In this document: positions 32,000 to 42,675 of the stretch, in pieces
Layout: every line of letters starts with the position of its first letter
Position numbering within the stretch: position 1 is the stretch's first letter
From: Ignelater luminosus
Lineage: Eukaryota; Arthropoda; Insecta; Coleoptera; Elateridae
Assembly (NCBI GenBank): GCA_011009095.1
Contig: VTPC01091052.1
Span: 17,722 to 81,721 of the forward strand
DNA length: 64,000 nt
Direction of reading: 5' to 3'
Made by a program: the position numbers and the translations under genes
Notes under the pieces: generated by a model
What the model saw: the letters and a program-made list of their open reading frames with translations, nothing else
Told to the model about the DNA's origin: nothing
The model's database searches: none

Positions 32000-33825
32000 T
32001 AATCTTAGCGATGAAGATGTTGCCTTAATGGGGTTTCTTGTTACGAGAAAGAGATCTGAACCAGATGCGGCGCTTATGTCTGCCCTGGCCGGATAGTAGA
32101 GATGTGACGATTTTCTCAGAGTTGTTCATTTGGAGTCGTTCTTTACTGGACTCAAGAACGGACGTTCTCAAATGTCAAAAAGAATCGTTCCCGTTCTTTT
32201 TAAACTCGGTTATATTTTTTCTAATTTGCTGCTATTATATTAGTTGTTGTTGAGCCTGTCGACCAAAACAAAAAACAAAAACAAGAACCGGGGAAAACCG
32301 AGAACGGAACGGAACGACTTTTTGGTACTGTTCTTTAAAAAGAACGGAACGGGTCGGAGTCGTTCTTTAAAAAGAACTGATCCCCCCATCTCTACCGGAT
32401 AGTGTTCTCTCCTCTGCATGATGGTCTTGCATCCGCCATCCCGTGCAGTGCCGAATGTCGCTGTCGTTTGCACGCAGGGCGCTCTCGTATCCGGCGGGCA
32501 GGTCGTCCTAAATCTAAAATAACTAGGCAAGTGGGTGCGGTCTTCGGATGTCGGACCGCCACTGTTCCTCTCCCCTTCAGTACGTTAGATACAAAATCGT
32601 ACCAGGGGCCGGATGGGACGACCGCATGACGATGTATGCGGGGCCGATGATTCGGGCAGCGGCGTAGCTGGTGCTACTCGTGGCGGCACCGTTGGCTTTA
32701 GCCGGTCCGCTGCTAAGTTTATGCTCTTGTCGTTGACTTTGATGGTGAATAGACTGTCTCGGTGATCAACGACCAGATAGGAGCCGGTGTAGGGTGACAT
32801 AATAGCGGCTTTAAGGCTACGGTACCAGCGCTCCCGAATACTATTGGTTTGGGGTCGATACGCTGTGTTGCGGGATCGTGTCGTCCCACTGAATTTGGTC
32901 AATTCGTGCATCGAGACAGATTCTAACTGACATCTAGATCTGTTGTGATGGTCTGCGACGAACCAAAACGGGCTACCCAATTTGTGTAGAAGGTGGCAGC
33001 GGCGTCAGCGGTGCTGTCAGCTTGGGGAACTGCTTCGGATCATGGCTGAAGCGATCGATCATCGTTAAGATGTATTTGAATCCTCGAGAGACTGGAAGGA
33101 ACCTCACGATATCCAAACGGATGTGTTAAAAGCGACCATCAGGTATGGAAAAACCTTTTCTCATAAATGGCCACACGTATCGATCGCGAATAGCTTTGAG
33201 TGTTGCTTTGGTTCCAGGATGCGACAACAGGTGCGTTGAGTCGAAGATTCGCTTACGTAATGATTCAAGTACGTACGAGTGAGTTTTCGTAGTGGAGACG
33301 TCGTAGTATATGGGCATCGTGGTGCCGGTGCCGGTTGCAGCAAAGAGGATTGTGTGAAAGCGAGTAGGTGTTGCAGATCGGGATCCAGATTGTGGACTCG
33401 GGCAGTCTCATCGGCGTCGGAACCATTGGTAATTGCGTTAATTCGCAACAAGGCGTTGGCCACGGTGTTATCGCTACCAGGGGGGTGCTGAATAGCAGTA
33501 GAGAATTGTCGTAGCTGTTGAGGAAATGCTTTATCGGCCTGTTGTTTAAAAGAAAAGTTAGGGACTTGTGGTCCATGTGGAAGGTTACTCGTCGGACCTC
33601 CAACGTGAAGTAAAAATACTTCACCAGCATTATAGCGCCAGCAGCTTTCGGTCGTAGGCGCTGTAGGCTTGCTGGAAGTTGCTCAGCTTGGCAGTATAGA
33701 AACCTAGTGGATACCAGCTGTTGTGGGCATACTGCTCCAGAACAGCACCGATGGCGACGTCGGAAGCCTCGGTGGTCAGACACAGGAACGCGTCGTACAC
33801 GGGATGATAACGATCAATAAGCAAT
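32000..33825 (-). pseudogene. Ty3/Gypsy retrotransposon relic: RNase H, integrase and tail
   Basis: Minus-strand order: RNase H start (LTTEASDVAIGAVLEQ, 33780-33730, with Glu for the usual first catalytic Asp), RNase H middle (HMDHKSLTFLLN), the end of the RT/RNase H region (NALLRINAI), integrase zinc-binding region (LLSHPGTKATLKAIRDRYVW), integrase first Asp (HIRLDIV) with ILTMIDRFS, a decayed second-Asp region, and TAYRPQTNSIRERWYRSLK with the Glu. About 80 residues are then missing before the GPY-like tail (TGSYLVV ... ADRLKPT). Frames shift at least four times. The reverse transcriptase upstream of 33825 is absent, and LTRs are not clear. GC content is higher than the flanks. Interrupted by a MITE at 32097-32394. 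Confidence 0.88.
32097..32394. mobile_element. hAT MITE 2 (298 bp)
   Basis: Ends TAGAGATGTG and, inverted, TAGAGATGGG, with the perfect 8-bp duplication CCGGATAG (32089-32096 and 32395-32402). Inside are two near-copies of the palindrome GTTCTTTAAAAAGAAC plus repeated GAACGGAACG. No coding capacity. Inserted into Gypsy DNA, so younger than that copy. Confidence 0.93.
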
Positions 33826-34999
33826 TAAAAGGTAAAATGGAGAAGATACAATTTAATTACAATTCCTTTTAAATCATAATTCTGCTCTGACATCTATTGG
33901 GAACCAACGAAAACATGATTTAAATTTATTCCGCTGAATTGAACAATACCATAAAAATACACATGTATCAAGACTCCCAACATAAAAAGCCTTATAAGCT
34001 ATATTTTTTCTCTTAATTTTGGTGTATTTTTTGCTGTTGGCTTAAGTAGCTAAAATTCGAAAAAAGCTAATTATTCAGTGTCAGGGTTTAATAATTTAAT
34101 CCTGCATCCAGCCATATAAAAACATTCAATGTGTTTCATTTAAAAGAATTAAGATATTCACGTTTGAAATTGGTCAACTTTAAGTGTTTCCAACTGCCTT
34201 ATAAAGATATTGGTTGGTGTTTTCTTGATTTACATTCTGACAAACAGGTATGTATCATGGTCACATGTGTCCAAACAAAAAACAAGTCCTGTAGCTTAAA
34301 CCATCTGTAAATCACAGCCCATTAATGCAAAATCCACAAAACGAAAAAATACTTGGTTTGTTAAGAATAATTGCTAAACGATGATGTGGCAAATTTTAAC
34401 TCGATGAAAAGCAGGTTCCATAAAAAATTCAAATATTGTAAAGATATCCAAGATAAAAAAGCGACATTGTGTCATGCGTACATGCAACACCCTGTGCATG
34501 AAAAACCTGCAGTCTCTATTAACCGGTATTGTGACTAACAATGCAGTAATTAGAATATGTCCTTGGAGGTAACTTTACTGACGTAAAACTGAAAAGAAAG
34601 TGGAAAGTAAAAGTTTTGGTCAACATGGCTAAGAGCATTAAGGTGCGAAGGGAAATCATGCCTATAAACATTCAGTAATTATTTATGCATCATCAAAGAG
34701 ATAACCTGGAAAAGCTGACTTGACTTTTTAATGGTGTATTACAATGCTCAAAATCACAAAATTCTCATCTTAAGATACAGCCCAAGAGTGGGGTAGTCAT
34801 CGACGGAAGATACCTTTTACATGCAGTTGTGTGACACCGGTCGAATACTTATGGTCAAATCTGTCAGTGATATGTCTTATACGTCACTCGACATTTCTAC
34901 CACAATGCGCATGTTATATTAGGCAATTATAAATTACCCTCGATTAAAGGAAAAAAAAACGCGGGGAACTTGTTGAAAATCAACGCCAAACGTTTCCAT
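33826..34999. other. AT-rich DNA, possible decayed upstream part of the next relic
   Basis: No clear domain. The last few hundred bases may hold degenerate N-terminal sequence of the CXC-domain relic, but I cannot align it by eye. Confidence 0.3.
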
Positions 35000-35850
35000 T
35001 AATGATAAAATCGTTGCTGCGCAGCTTCAGTCAGACTTTCTTCAAAGTGACAGAAATAAAGATGGTCTCACAAGTCTGTTTATTTATCAGTGTACAGGAA
35101 ATGTCGACATAGTTATTATTGTTTGGGTTTCGCAGTTAGAATCAGAGAATATCACAGTTTCGGTAATAGCTAGCAATACAGATATCTTTGTCACGCTTGT
35201 GGCTCGGGTTAAGGCACCATCCACGATTCAGGTTCTGCATTCTCCATCAGTTAGAGTTAGTGAGAAAGTTTCTTCAATTTCTGATATCCAAGATGACATC
35301 GAAGACATGAGGCACAGTATTCTGTTCTGCCACGCAATAATTGTCAACAGTGTCTGGAAAGAGGAAGCGCTAAGGAAAGATGTGAGCATATTCACCTCTC
35401 TATATGCAGTCAGTAAGTAAAAGCATTTGAAGAGCGGGAGAGAAAATGATAAGTAGCTCTGTACAACGGCTGATGCTAATTATTGGATAAGCTCCGTGTT
35501 TTGACCTTTGCATGAAAAGTGGCTCTACAGACTTTATCAAAATTATTTCAGATGGCTTCATAACCTCCAACTAGGTCAGCGTACTGTCAGCATTCATATC
35601 GAGCTTATCTCCAAGTACAGCACTAGTTGACTAACCCCTTAGAAGCAACATCTTGAGGTTGCAATAACTGGATGATCGTCTTGTACCCAGGCTAACAACA
35701 CTTCCTTCCTGCGTCAGAAGAACTACTCAATCTAATATCTTGCAATTGCAAAACCAAAAGTAAGTGTAGTAGATTTTGCAAATGCAAGAGATCAGGGCCG
35801 GTCTGTCCATTGACTGGGAACATCATGCGACGATTAGACAATTCAAAATG
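35000..35850 (+). pseudogene. relic of a multicopy insect protein with a tesmin/TSO1-like CXC end
   Basis: The plus-strand reading at 35000-35210 gives FLQSDRNKDGL, then QCTGNVDIVIIV and VSVIASNTDIFVTLVA. This matches the pattern NK...gDADtlIV...VVgeDTDllVLL found in a widespread repeated arthropod gene group, although both DAD and DTD are mutated. After stops, 35720-35840 reads LLNLISCNCKTKSKCSRFCK followed by CKRSGPVC, a cysteine-rich CXC-type block (CNCK...C...CKC...C) that ends those proteins. Multiple frameshifts and stops make it a pseudogene. Whether the family is itself a mobile element or a TE passenger is not known to me. Confidence 0.55.
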
Positions 35851-36330
35851 AAGCTGAGGACAGTAATGAAAAATATGACGGTAATAATAATTTTTACTTG
35901 TCATTTTATTCTTATATTCCTTCAAAATGCTATTTTCAAATTTTGTTGTCATGTTTGTCATTTGCTTATTGTTCAGAAAATCATATTTTCAAATATTACA
36001 TTATATAACAAATTCGATAAGATTAAAACAACTGTCTTTTTGCAAAAACGCGTGAACCCTTCTATTTAAGTATTTGAATAGAAATCTTTTGGTCTACTCA
36101 CCAATACTTTTGGTTTTCCTGGAAGCAACACCAACTCTATTATTTCAAATGCAACAGTATATTTGTATGGTTTAGGATAGTCGATCAAAAAATGCTTCAA
36201 TAACCGAGCGCTTGTGCACCTGTTTGTTATGATTACCTAATTCCCAAACAATGGTACACAAATTCATGAAAATTGACGCACTATTGCAGAAATTTATTAG
36301 TGCACTGATGATTTAAAAACTTGCTAAACC
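35851..36330. other. AT-rich DNA, nothing recognised
   Basis: No supported frame. Confidence 0.3.
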
Positions 36331-36654
36331 TTAGAAATCCTTATTTAAATAACATTCCGCAGAGTTTGGGTTCTTGCTGTAATGATAGTCTAATGATTCT
36401 TCTTTTTGTTTAATCTTATATGAGCCACACAGGACCAACCTTTCATAGTAAGGCCAATTATAAAGCTCTCCTGTACTTTTCCAGCGCTCCAAGTCTTTAA
36501 GGGTCTGGAAATCCAGGAACCCGGCACAGTGCAAAGTTCCAGCTTTCTCTAATGTTCTCGAGGTTAATACCTGAAATACCTGCGCTGTAAGGTTTTGGTC
36601 TTTTTTGGTCGGCAGCCTACTCCTTTTTGTTTGATGTAAGCAATCAACTTGCAA
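36331..36654 (-). CDS. unidentified ORF, 107 aa
   Basis: Open frame with mixed, protein-like composition (aromatic-rich around LYNWPYYERLVLCGSYKI). No signal peptide or transmembrane segment. I do not recognise a family. It lies between TE relics and may itself be TE debris or a chance frame; no splice or promoter evidence. Confidence 0.2.
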   Translation of the reverse strand: MQVDCLHQTKRSRLPTKKDQNLTAQVFQVLTSRTLEKAGTLHCAGFLDFQTLKDLERWKSTGELYNWPYYERLVLCGSYKIKQKEESLDYHYSKNPNSAECYLNKDF

Positions 36655-37174
36655 TGATTGTCAATATAAATATTATGTTTTGTATTAAGTGTGGCTTTTG
36701 ACTTAGAAAAAATGGATCACAAAGTTTGAAGATTTTCGATTGCTTTGAAAAATAGGCAAGTAAAGCGTTTTCGGAGTATTTTTTTCTCTTCTTTGATTCA
36801 TGCCATTTAATGAATTCACTTTGCCTGACTTCTCGGATAATAAATACAAAGTGGCATTTGTAGTTTCTTCTTGGATTTCAGGTGAAGTAGAATTCCTTTC
36901 GGAATTTGAATCGTTGTCTATTTCCGTGTCGAAATGCAATTAGAAATAATTTAACAACACGCAAGAAATTCGCAAAGGGGATAAAAATTTCACGTTTTAT
37001 TGTTGACAAATTAAAAGAAAAAAAGAAAAAAAAAGTGAAAAGATCAGAAGAGCATATCATGAATTCATTATAACATCGACACGTCAAATTTGTTGCAAAT
37101 GTCTATAACTTTTAACATTGGCAACGAGTTGTAAAGTGCCAATTTTAGAGGTGGTCGTGCAAAATAGTTTTTTT

Positions 37175-37259
37175 ATATAACAAGAACGTCAAGTGAAGCT
37201 TTTTGAACGAGTACGAACCCTACGAGTTCATAAAGCTTCACTTTACACTCTTGTTATAT
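37175..37259. repeat. 85-bp hairpin, 39-bp arms
   Basis: Arms 37175-37213 and 37221-37259 match at 33 of 39 positions with a 7-nt loop (CGAACCC). The core GTGAAGCTTT is identical in both arms. AT-rich ends ATATAACAAGA are also identical. It could be a cruciform-forming foldback or a miniature element. Confidence 0.85.
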
Positions 37260-38583
37260 AAATAATCAAAGTGAATATTTTATAAATCGAATAGGATTAT
37301 TTAAAGAAAGTAGTTAATTTAATACTGTAAATACTGAATTGAGATTTCCATAATTATTATGTAAATTGTTGCTTAATTCTATAAATAATGTTCTTGGAAT
37401 AGTTACTTCTGTGTTCATTATCAATGATTTGCAAGAAATGTAATTTGTTACATCAACATACTGTTCTTTAATTCATCTTCTTCTAAGATAAATAAAAAAA
37501 TTTTTAAAAACCAAGATTATTATCAGAATTATTCCATTTTACTAATGCTCAGCAGAAATCTAATTTTGATAAGATAACAACTTTAGGAATGTGTATAAAA
37601 TGAGGATTTGATAAAAGTAGGATTTTACTATTAAAAATTAATCATGACAAAATAATCATAAATTCTACACCAGCGTCATCTGCTGTTAGAAAACAATATG
37701 AATATTCCCACCAAAGAAATCTGTAAAACTAGTAAATTATAAAATTCAAGTTGTTTGCTTTGTGGGCAGATGCTGTTACCAATTATAGTATGCAACTGTT
37801 GTAGTGGTCAGAAAACTTTGTGATTATTTCTTAATAATTGTATGAAGTCTTTTATAATATTAACGCTAATAAATTTTAATATAGCTTTATCCAGTTTGAA
37901 TAAGTTGCGTAAAGTCCATTCCATGTTGTACCGTACGCTTCAGGCAATGCTTAATACGGTCAATTGGTTTTACAAGTGGTTGTAAATTATTTGCCTTTAA
38001 TTTATTCCATAGAAAATATTGGAGAATCTTATAAACTGTGTGTGCAATATTGCTCTTTTGCAGGTATAGGATCCCACAGTCTGCGTTTTTTATATGACAA
38101 TATTTAGGGCTTTGCCGATGAATTAGCATCGGAACTTTACATTACATTATCTCATTTAATAAAGATCAGTACTAACAAATTTAGAAAATCAAATAATACA
38201 AAATAAAACATGCTTTATTTGTGATGCACAATGTTGCAAAAATACGTATACTTCTAGTACACTCCTGGAAAATTCTGTGTAGCAAATGTTCCTACAACCA
38301 CTTTGAAGGGATTACAGGGGTTTTACAATAGGATTGAAAAGAGTATTTATTGCCACTTAAGGGTCTGTACAAATTTAAATGGAATGCACTATACCTACTG
38401 TACCCCTTACACGAAACATTAAGCCAAAAGTTTCAATTTTGTCTAAGTTATATTTTTCTAAATAATATGATACTGTAGCACTATAAATATTTTTCTTTTC
38501 TAAATTAACCCTTCTATTTGTGATAGTTTTTTAAATCTTATTGTGAAAGCAGTTATAATAACCAACACGAAAATTTTGTTAGG
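37260..38583. other. AT-rich DNA, nothing recognised
   Basis: Short frames only; none resembles a known protein. Confidence 0.35.
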
Positions 38584-38796
38584 ATGCCGCCGTCCACTTC
38601 TTCGAATGGCTCTGAAAAGAACGCTAATTGTGTATCTGGTTGCGAAGCAGAGCTCTTTAAATGTGTTAAACATTGCGTTGTAGAAGGGTATAAGTTAATA
38701 AAAACTCTCACGTCTCATCACTCTGTTATGACTTATGATAGACAGGCTCAAGTTGTGTATAATGGGGGAATCTGTAATGTTAACTACTCGTCGTAG
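38584..38796 (+). CDS. unidentified small Cys-containing ORF, 70 aa
   Basis: The N-terminal part is Ser/Asn-rich, followed by NCVSGCEAELFKCVKHC, a twin C-x3-C arrangement with a 6-residue gap (C16, C20, C27, C31). One further Cys lies near the end. There is no signal peptide. The paired Cys pattern resembles helical-hairpin mitochondrial intermembrane proteins, but the spacing is shorter than the small-Tim or CHCH types. Start ATG at 38584. It may be a real small gene, an exon, or chance. Confidence 0.25.
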   Translation: MPPSTSSNGSEKNANCVSGCEAELFKCVKHCVVEGYKLIKTLTSHHSVMTYDRQAQVVYNGGICNVNYSS

Positions 38797-39609
38797 GGCA
38801 ATGTTTCTTTTTTATTTTCTTCTATCAATGAGATCGTCAGTAAGTGTTTCACACGGAATTATTATGTAGACTAGATTTACGTTTAGTTCTAGTGATGAAA
38901 TTACTTGAAACGTATTTTCATAGAAAAATATTGGAATAGTCGAGGACGATAGGTTTTATTTTCTTCTATTCTTGGAGATGTTAGTATTTGAGGGTTCAGC
39001 CCAAGCATTTCAAGATCTCAAAGCGTATCGTGTCAGGTATAGGTTCCCTACAGAAGATTTGATCGTTTTGCAATTTTTTCCAGGAATCCTTTGTTTGGTA
39101 CCAGAGAAAATAATAGTGGATATTCCGGGATAAAAAACGAGCATGATCATGATGTGATCTTTCGTCACTTGTTTCAAGAACTGGTGAATTGAATATTTTC
39201 TGATTATAGCTAACATAAGCTTGTTTATTATATGGTTTTATCAAATAGGAATCAAACTTCTGGACTAAAAATGTTTCCAAGTAACTAACTGAGTGTAAAG
39301 ATTTGTTGAAATACCAAGTTAAGAACCAAACTAGTCAACGGGAACAAAAGCCTGTATTGCAAGAATCTTTGGACTGGAATCCACTGTTTACTACAGTAAA
39401 CCAAAAAATCCAGGGAACTACAATCATGCATAGTTGGATGTAACGATGACAGAATGGAAAAGAAATAATAAAAGATATAAGACAATTGGACAAAGTTCCC
39501 CTTTGAGGGTAGGTTGCTTTAGAAGTTTAAGGTTGGGATATTGTAAAAGGAGAAGTACCTATAAATAAGGAAAGCGAATTTTGCGACGGGAGATGCTGAA
39601 CCCTTTTAA
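38797..39609. other. noncoding; unassigned minus-strand frames at 38996-39280 and 39285-39485
   Basis: The frames have no recognisable motif and partly overlap each other in different registers, so I do not call genes here. Confidence 0.3.
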
Positions 39610-40560
39610 CTAGCGGAAATACTATTCTAAATTTAAAACTGCAGTTGTAGAAATCTGTTTAACAACATTCCTGTTAGTTTCTTTAAGGGTTGTATTTTGT
39701 ATTTCTGTGGCTTTCTTTATGTGACTCGTTATTGTCATCTTCCTACTGAACTGTATTTCAAGATATTTTATTGTTTCACTCGTTTGAATATGCGTATGTT
39801 GTTCATTATCTACATTCAGTAGTGTAACCTTTCTTCTACCATCCAAGAGAACTGCTTCTGTTTTCCTTGGTTTGAGCCGTAGTTCTCTTGTCTTTATCTA
39901 ATCACGAATAAGCAGACTGGTATGACTAATTTTCGTTTTCAAATCTTTTTTTGTTCTTGCCCTTGCTACGATTGCCAGGTCGTCCTCAAAGGCAAGTAGG
40001 GTCACTCCTTACTGTGCTTTAATTTTTAAGACCGCGTCATAGTATACGTTCTAGAGTAGCGAGCCTAGCACCGATCTCTGCGGTACTCCGCATGTTACAT
40101 CTTTTTGTCGCTTCTCAGTGATGTTCAGTTTTCTGTTGGTGAAATAACTACATATTATTTTAATGAGGTAAGGGCTTATTTCCCAACGCCTTGATTCCTC
40201 TACGATACCTCCATGTGATGCAGTGTTAAAAGCATTTTTTACATCTAGCGCTACCTTGGCGCATGCATCTCTGTATTTACAGTCGCCGTCATTTGCTTCT
40301 TCGACTATTCTTTGTACTGTCTTTAGGGCATCGACCGTGAATTTCCCTCTTCTACATCTGAACCGTCTGTCTGAGAGATCTTCTTTATCTCTCATCTCTT
40401 CCTCTACTCTGGCTGCTATTAGTCTTTTTAGCAATTTTCTAAATTTATTTATCATGAATAATGGTCGGTAGGCTTTTTCTTTTACTTGGTTGTTGCCTTT
40501 TTCTATAAGTGCAAGTGTATTGTCACGCTTGGCTTGCGCCTCGTGCTTCAAATTTCTTTT
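39610..40560 (-). pseudogene. R1-like LINE relic: reverse transcriptase
   Basis: On the minus strand the 40551-40051 frame reads KAYRPLFMINKFRKLLKRLI, then LSDRRFRCRRGKFTVDAL (normally QFGFRxGxSTVDA), KVALDVKNAFNTASHGGI (the second block with the first catalytic Asp) and CGVPQRSVLGSLL (normally GVPQGSVLGPLL). After a stop the reading continues LLAFEDDLAIVARA, where the FADD box reads FEDD and both Asp are kept. The block at 39846-39622 (ETIKYLEIQFSRKM) is the downstream KYLGxxxD region. The sequence is of the R1/I group type. Ends not identified. Confidence 0.85.
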
Positions 40561-42255
40561 TCTTATTTAGTGAGTGTTTTCTCTTTACAAGTTGTTTCGA
40601 ATAATTCAATTATCCAGCATTTTGTAGTCATGCCAATACTCAAGGATAGGGGTATTAAAATTGGCTTTCCAAAACTTTGGTCCTAAGCCCTGACTCCTGC
40701 GCTACATCTGTGGTGCAATATGCAGCGTCTGAACTGTTTATTGTTCAAACTCCGAGCGCAAACGATTTCTAAATATTTTGACAGAATAATACTTTTTACA
40801 TATTGAGACACAGTTGTGAGAAATTAAGGTAGTACGTGCTTTTGTGCAGTTGGTTATTTTTGTAGCTGCTTTAGATTTATATAATAGACGACTAGCTTGA
40901 TACTAGGCGTAAAGACTTAAGTATTGTGGTATTTCAATTTAAAATTTAAATTTCCCGGGTTAGAAAAGAAAAATAGGTACTTATTAAATGACAGAATGAA
41001 GAGGGAAATTTTAACTAAGTATGAATAAACTTTTGAATTTTTTTATTTTGTTGCGTTTAATGTAAATTAAATGTAAGCTTTTATCTTACTCATATTACCA
41101 CTAAGTACTGAATTTTTAAAATATAGTTGTGGGAGTAGTAAAGGGAGGTTGTGATATAAAGAAGCGAGAACAGCAAAAAAAGGGTACAGTACTCTCTTAG
41201 TCCCTTTGTCTCTGTTTTAAATATCATAAGAAAGTGAAAAAGCACAAACCATTTGCACATCTTTGATTATGTATAACTTCTGGATGTAGCATACTTGAGG
41301 ACGAAAAAAGAGATGGAAATACAAATACGTAATCAAAGATATGCATATGGGTTTAGTGTTTTTTTATTTTCTTATAATATTAAAAGAAATATAATTATCA
41401 GTGTACAAACTATATTTATAATTAGAAAAAGATTTCTTGGAAGAAAGTTAAAATTATTGTATAATAGCATACCTAGTCGGTACCGGCCAGACGAAGAAGA
41501 TGAGGTATATGGGACTATGTTATTTATATCTATTCAGTTATTTCACACTACTACTACCGTTATGTTAAATTTAGCATGCTTAGCTTCACTATCTGTGTTG
41601 GTTTTGGTCTGTTCTTTGCTATTATGAACGAAAACTATAGTAACCTGTTTTCTAAACAAAAGATATACACTTCTTTTTTTCCGTTTAAAAAGAACCTATG
41701 ACCAGATTTTACGGGAAGCAATCAGTGGATTTACCCCATATATAATCACTTTGTACGAAGTTTTAGTTATTTCAAAGTATAATTTATGACAAAAAAGGTG
41801 GTAATCCACAGCGACCTCTTGTAGGTGAAAGCCAGACCAACATCGTCTACCGTCAGCATGCTTTCAACCCCCAAAACAAATTACCCGTCTGTATTTTTCA
41901 CCGCCATTTCTAAATCTATTAATTTCTGCCATATTTTTTTATACGCACAATACACCTAGATTAGCTTATTATTGGGCATGATATTTTCAGAACTCGTAAA
42001 GCGTGGTGTTTAATTTATACATAGATACTTTATATTGCTATGACAACCCGTATATGGTCTAAATTAACTAATTTTCAGTCAATTTATCACTGATTCAAAC
42101 TACTGATTCTTTAATTAGGTTTTTCGAAAAATCTGTGACTTGGCCTATGCATAATGCATAATTCTCAAAGTCTCTTCTTTATTTCAAGGTATATTTGATA
42201 GTCAGGGATCAATTATTTTTTGGTTTATGTTCGAATAAAGTAGGGGTACTTCCTT
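40561..42255. other. AT-rich DNA; one unassigned frame at 41295-41627
   Basis: The plus-strand frame 41295-41627 (110 codons) ends in a hydrophobic helix-like stretch (LNLACLASLSVLVLV) and could be membrane-inserted if real. No family recognised and no supporting signals. Confidence 0.25.
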
Positions 42256-42675
42256 ATGGCGTTTTTATATAGGAATATCCCAACCTTAAGAGTTTGCTCT
42301 TCAACTAAGAACGGAAATTATAGGAAACATAAAGAGAAGAATGGAATGATTACACCAGTAAGGAAGTTCATGGAAAACCTTATCGAAAATGAAAGATTCA
42401 AGAATTTCAACTTCGAATTACACGAATGCCAGTGTGGCATGTTGATCGTTAAGTCTCCTCTTGCTATCCTCAAAAGAAAGACTGTTCTACCTTTAGAAAA
42501 GAAAAGAAAAGGTTTATATCAGCAACGATTGTTAAAACTAATCAACCTTAAGGGAGTAGTCGGTGTCAAGATTAACATTAAACAAGTGAAGAAACCTTTT
42601 CTCAGAAAAAAGAAAAACCTAACGGTCCTACCAAGGGACATGAAAAGAGTAGTAGAAAGGCAATTAATGCAGTAG
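42256..42675 (+). CDS. unidentified basic ORF, 139 aa
   Basis: Open frame bounded by an in-frame TAG at 42241 and TAG at 42673. Very Lys/Arg-rich. Two stretches resemble each other: TVLPLEKKRKGLYQQRL and TVLPRDMKRVVERQL, each preceded by a run of Lys/Arg. No zinc finger, signal peptide or membrane segment. The length is notable for DNA this AT-rich. It could be an ORF1-type nucleic-acid-binding fragment of a retroelement; that is a guess. Confidence 0.3.
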   Translation: MAFLYRNIPTLRVCSSTKNGNYRKHKEKNGMITPVRKFMENLIENERFKNFNFELHECQCGMLIVKSPLAILKRKTVLPLEKKRKGLYQQRLLKLINLKGVVGVKINIKQVKKPFLRKKKNLTVLPRDMKRVVERQLMQ

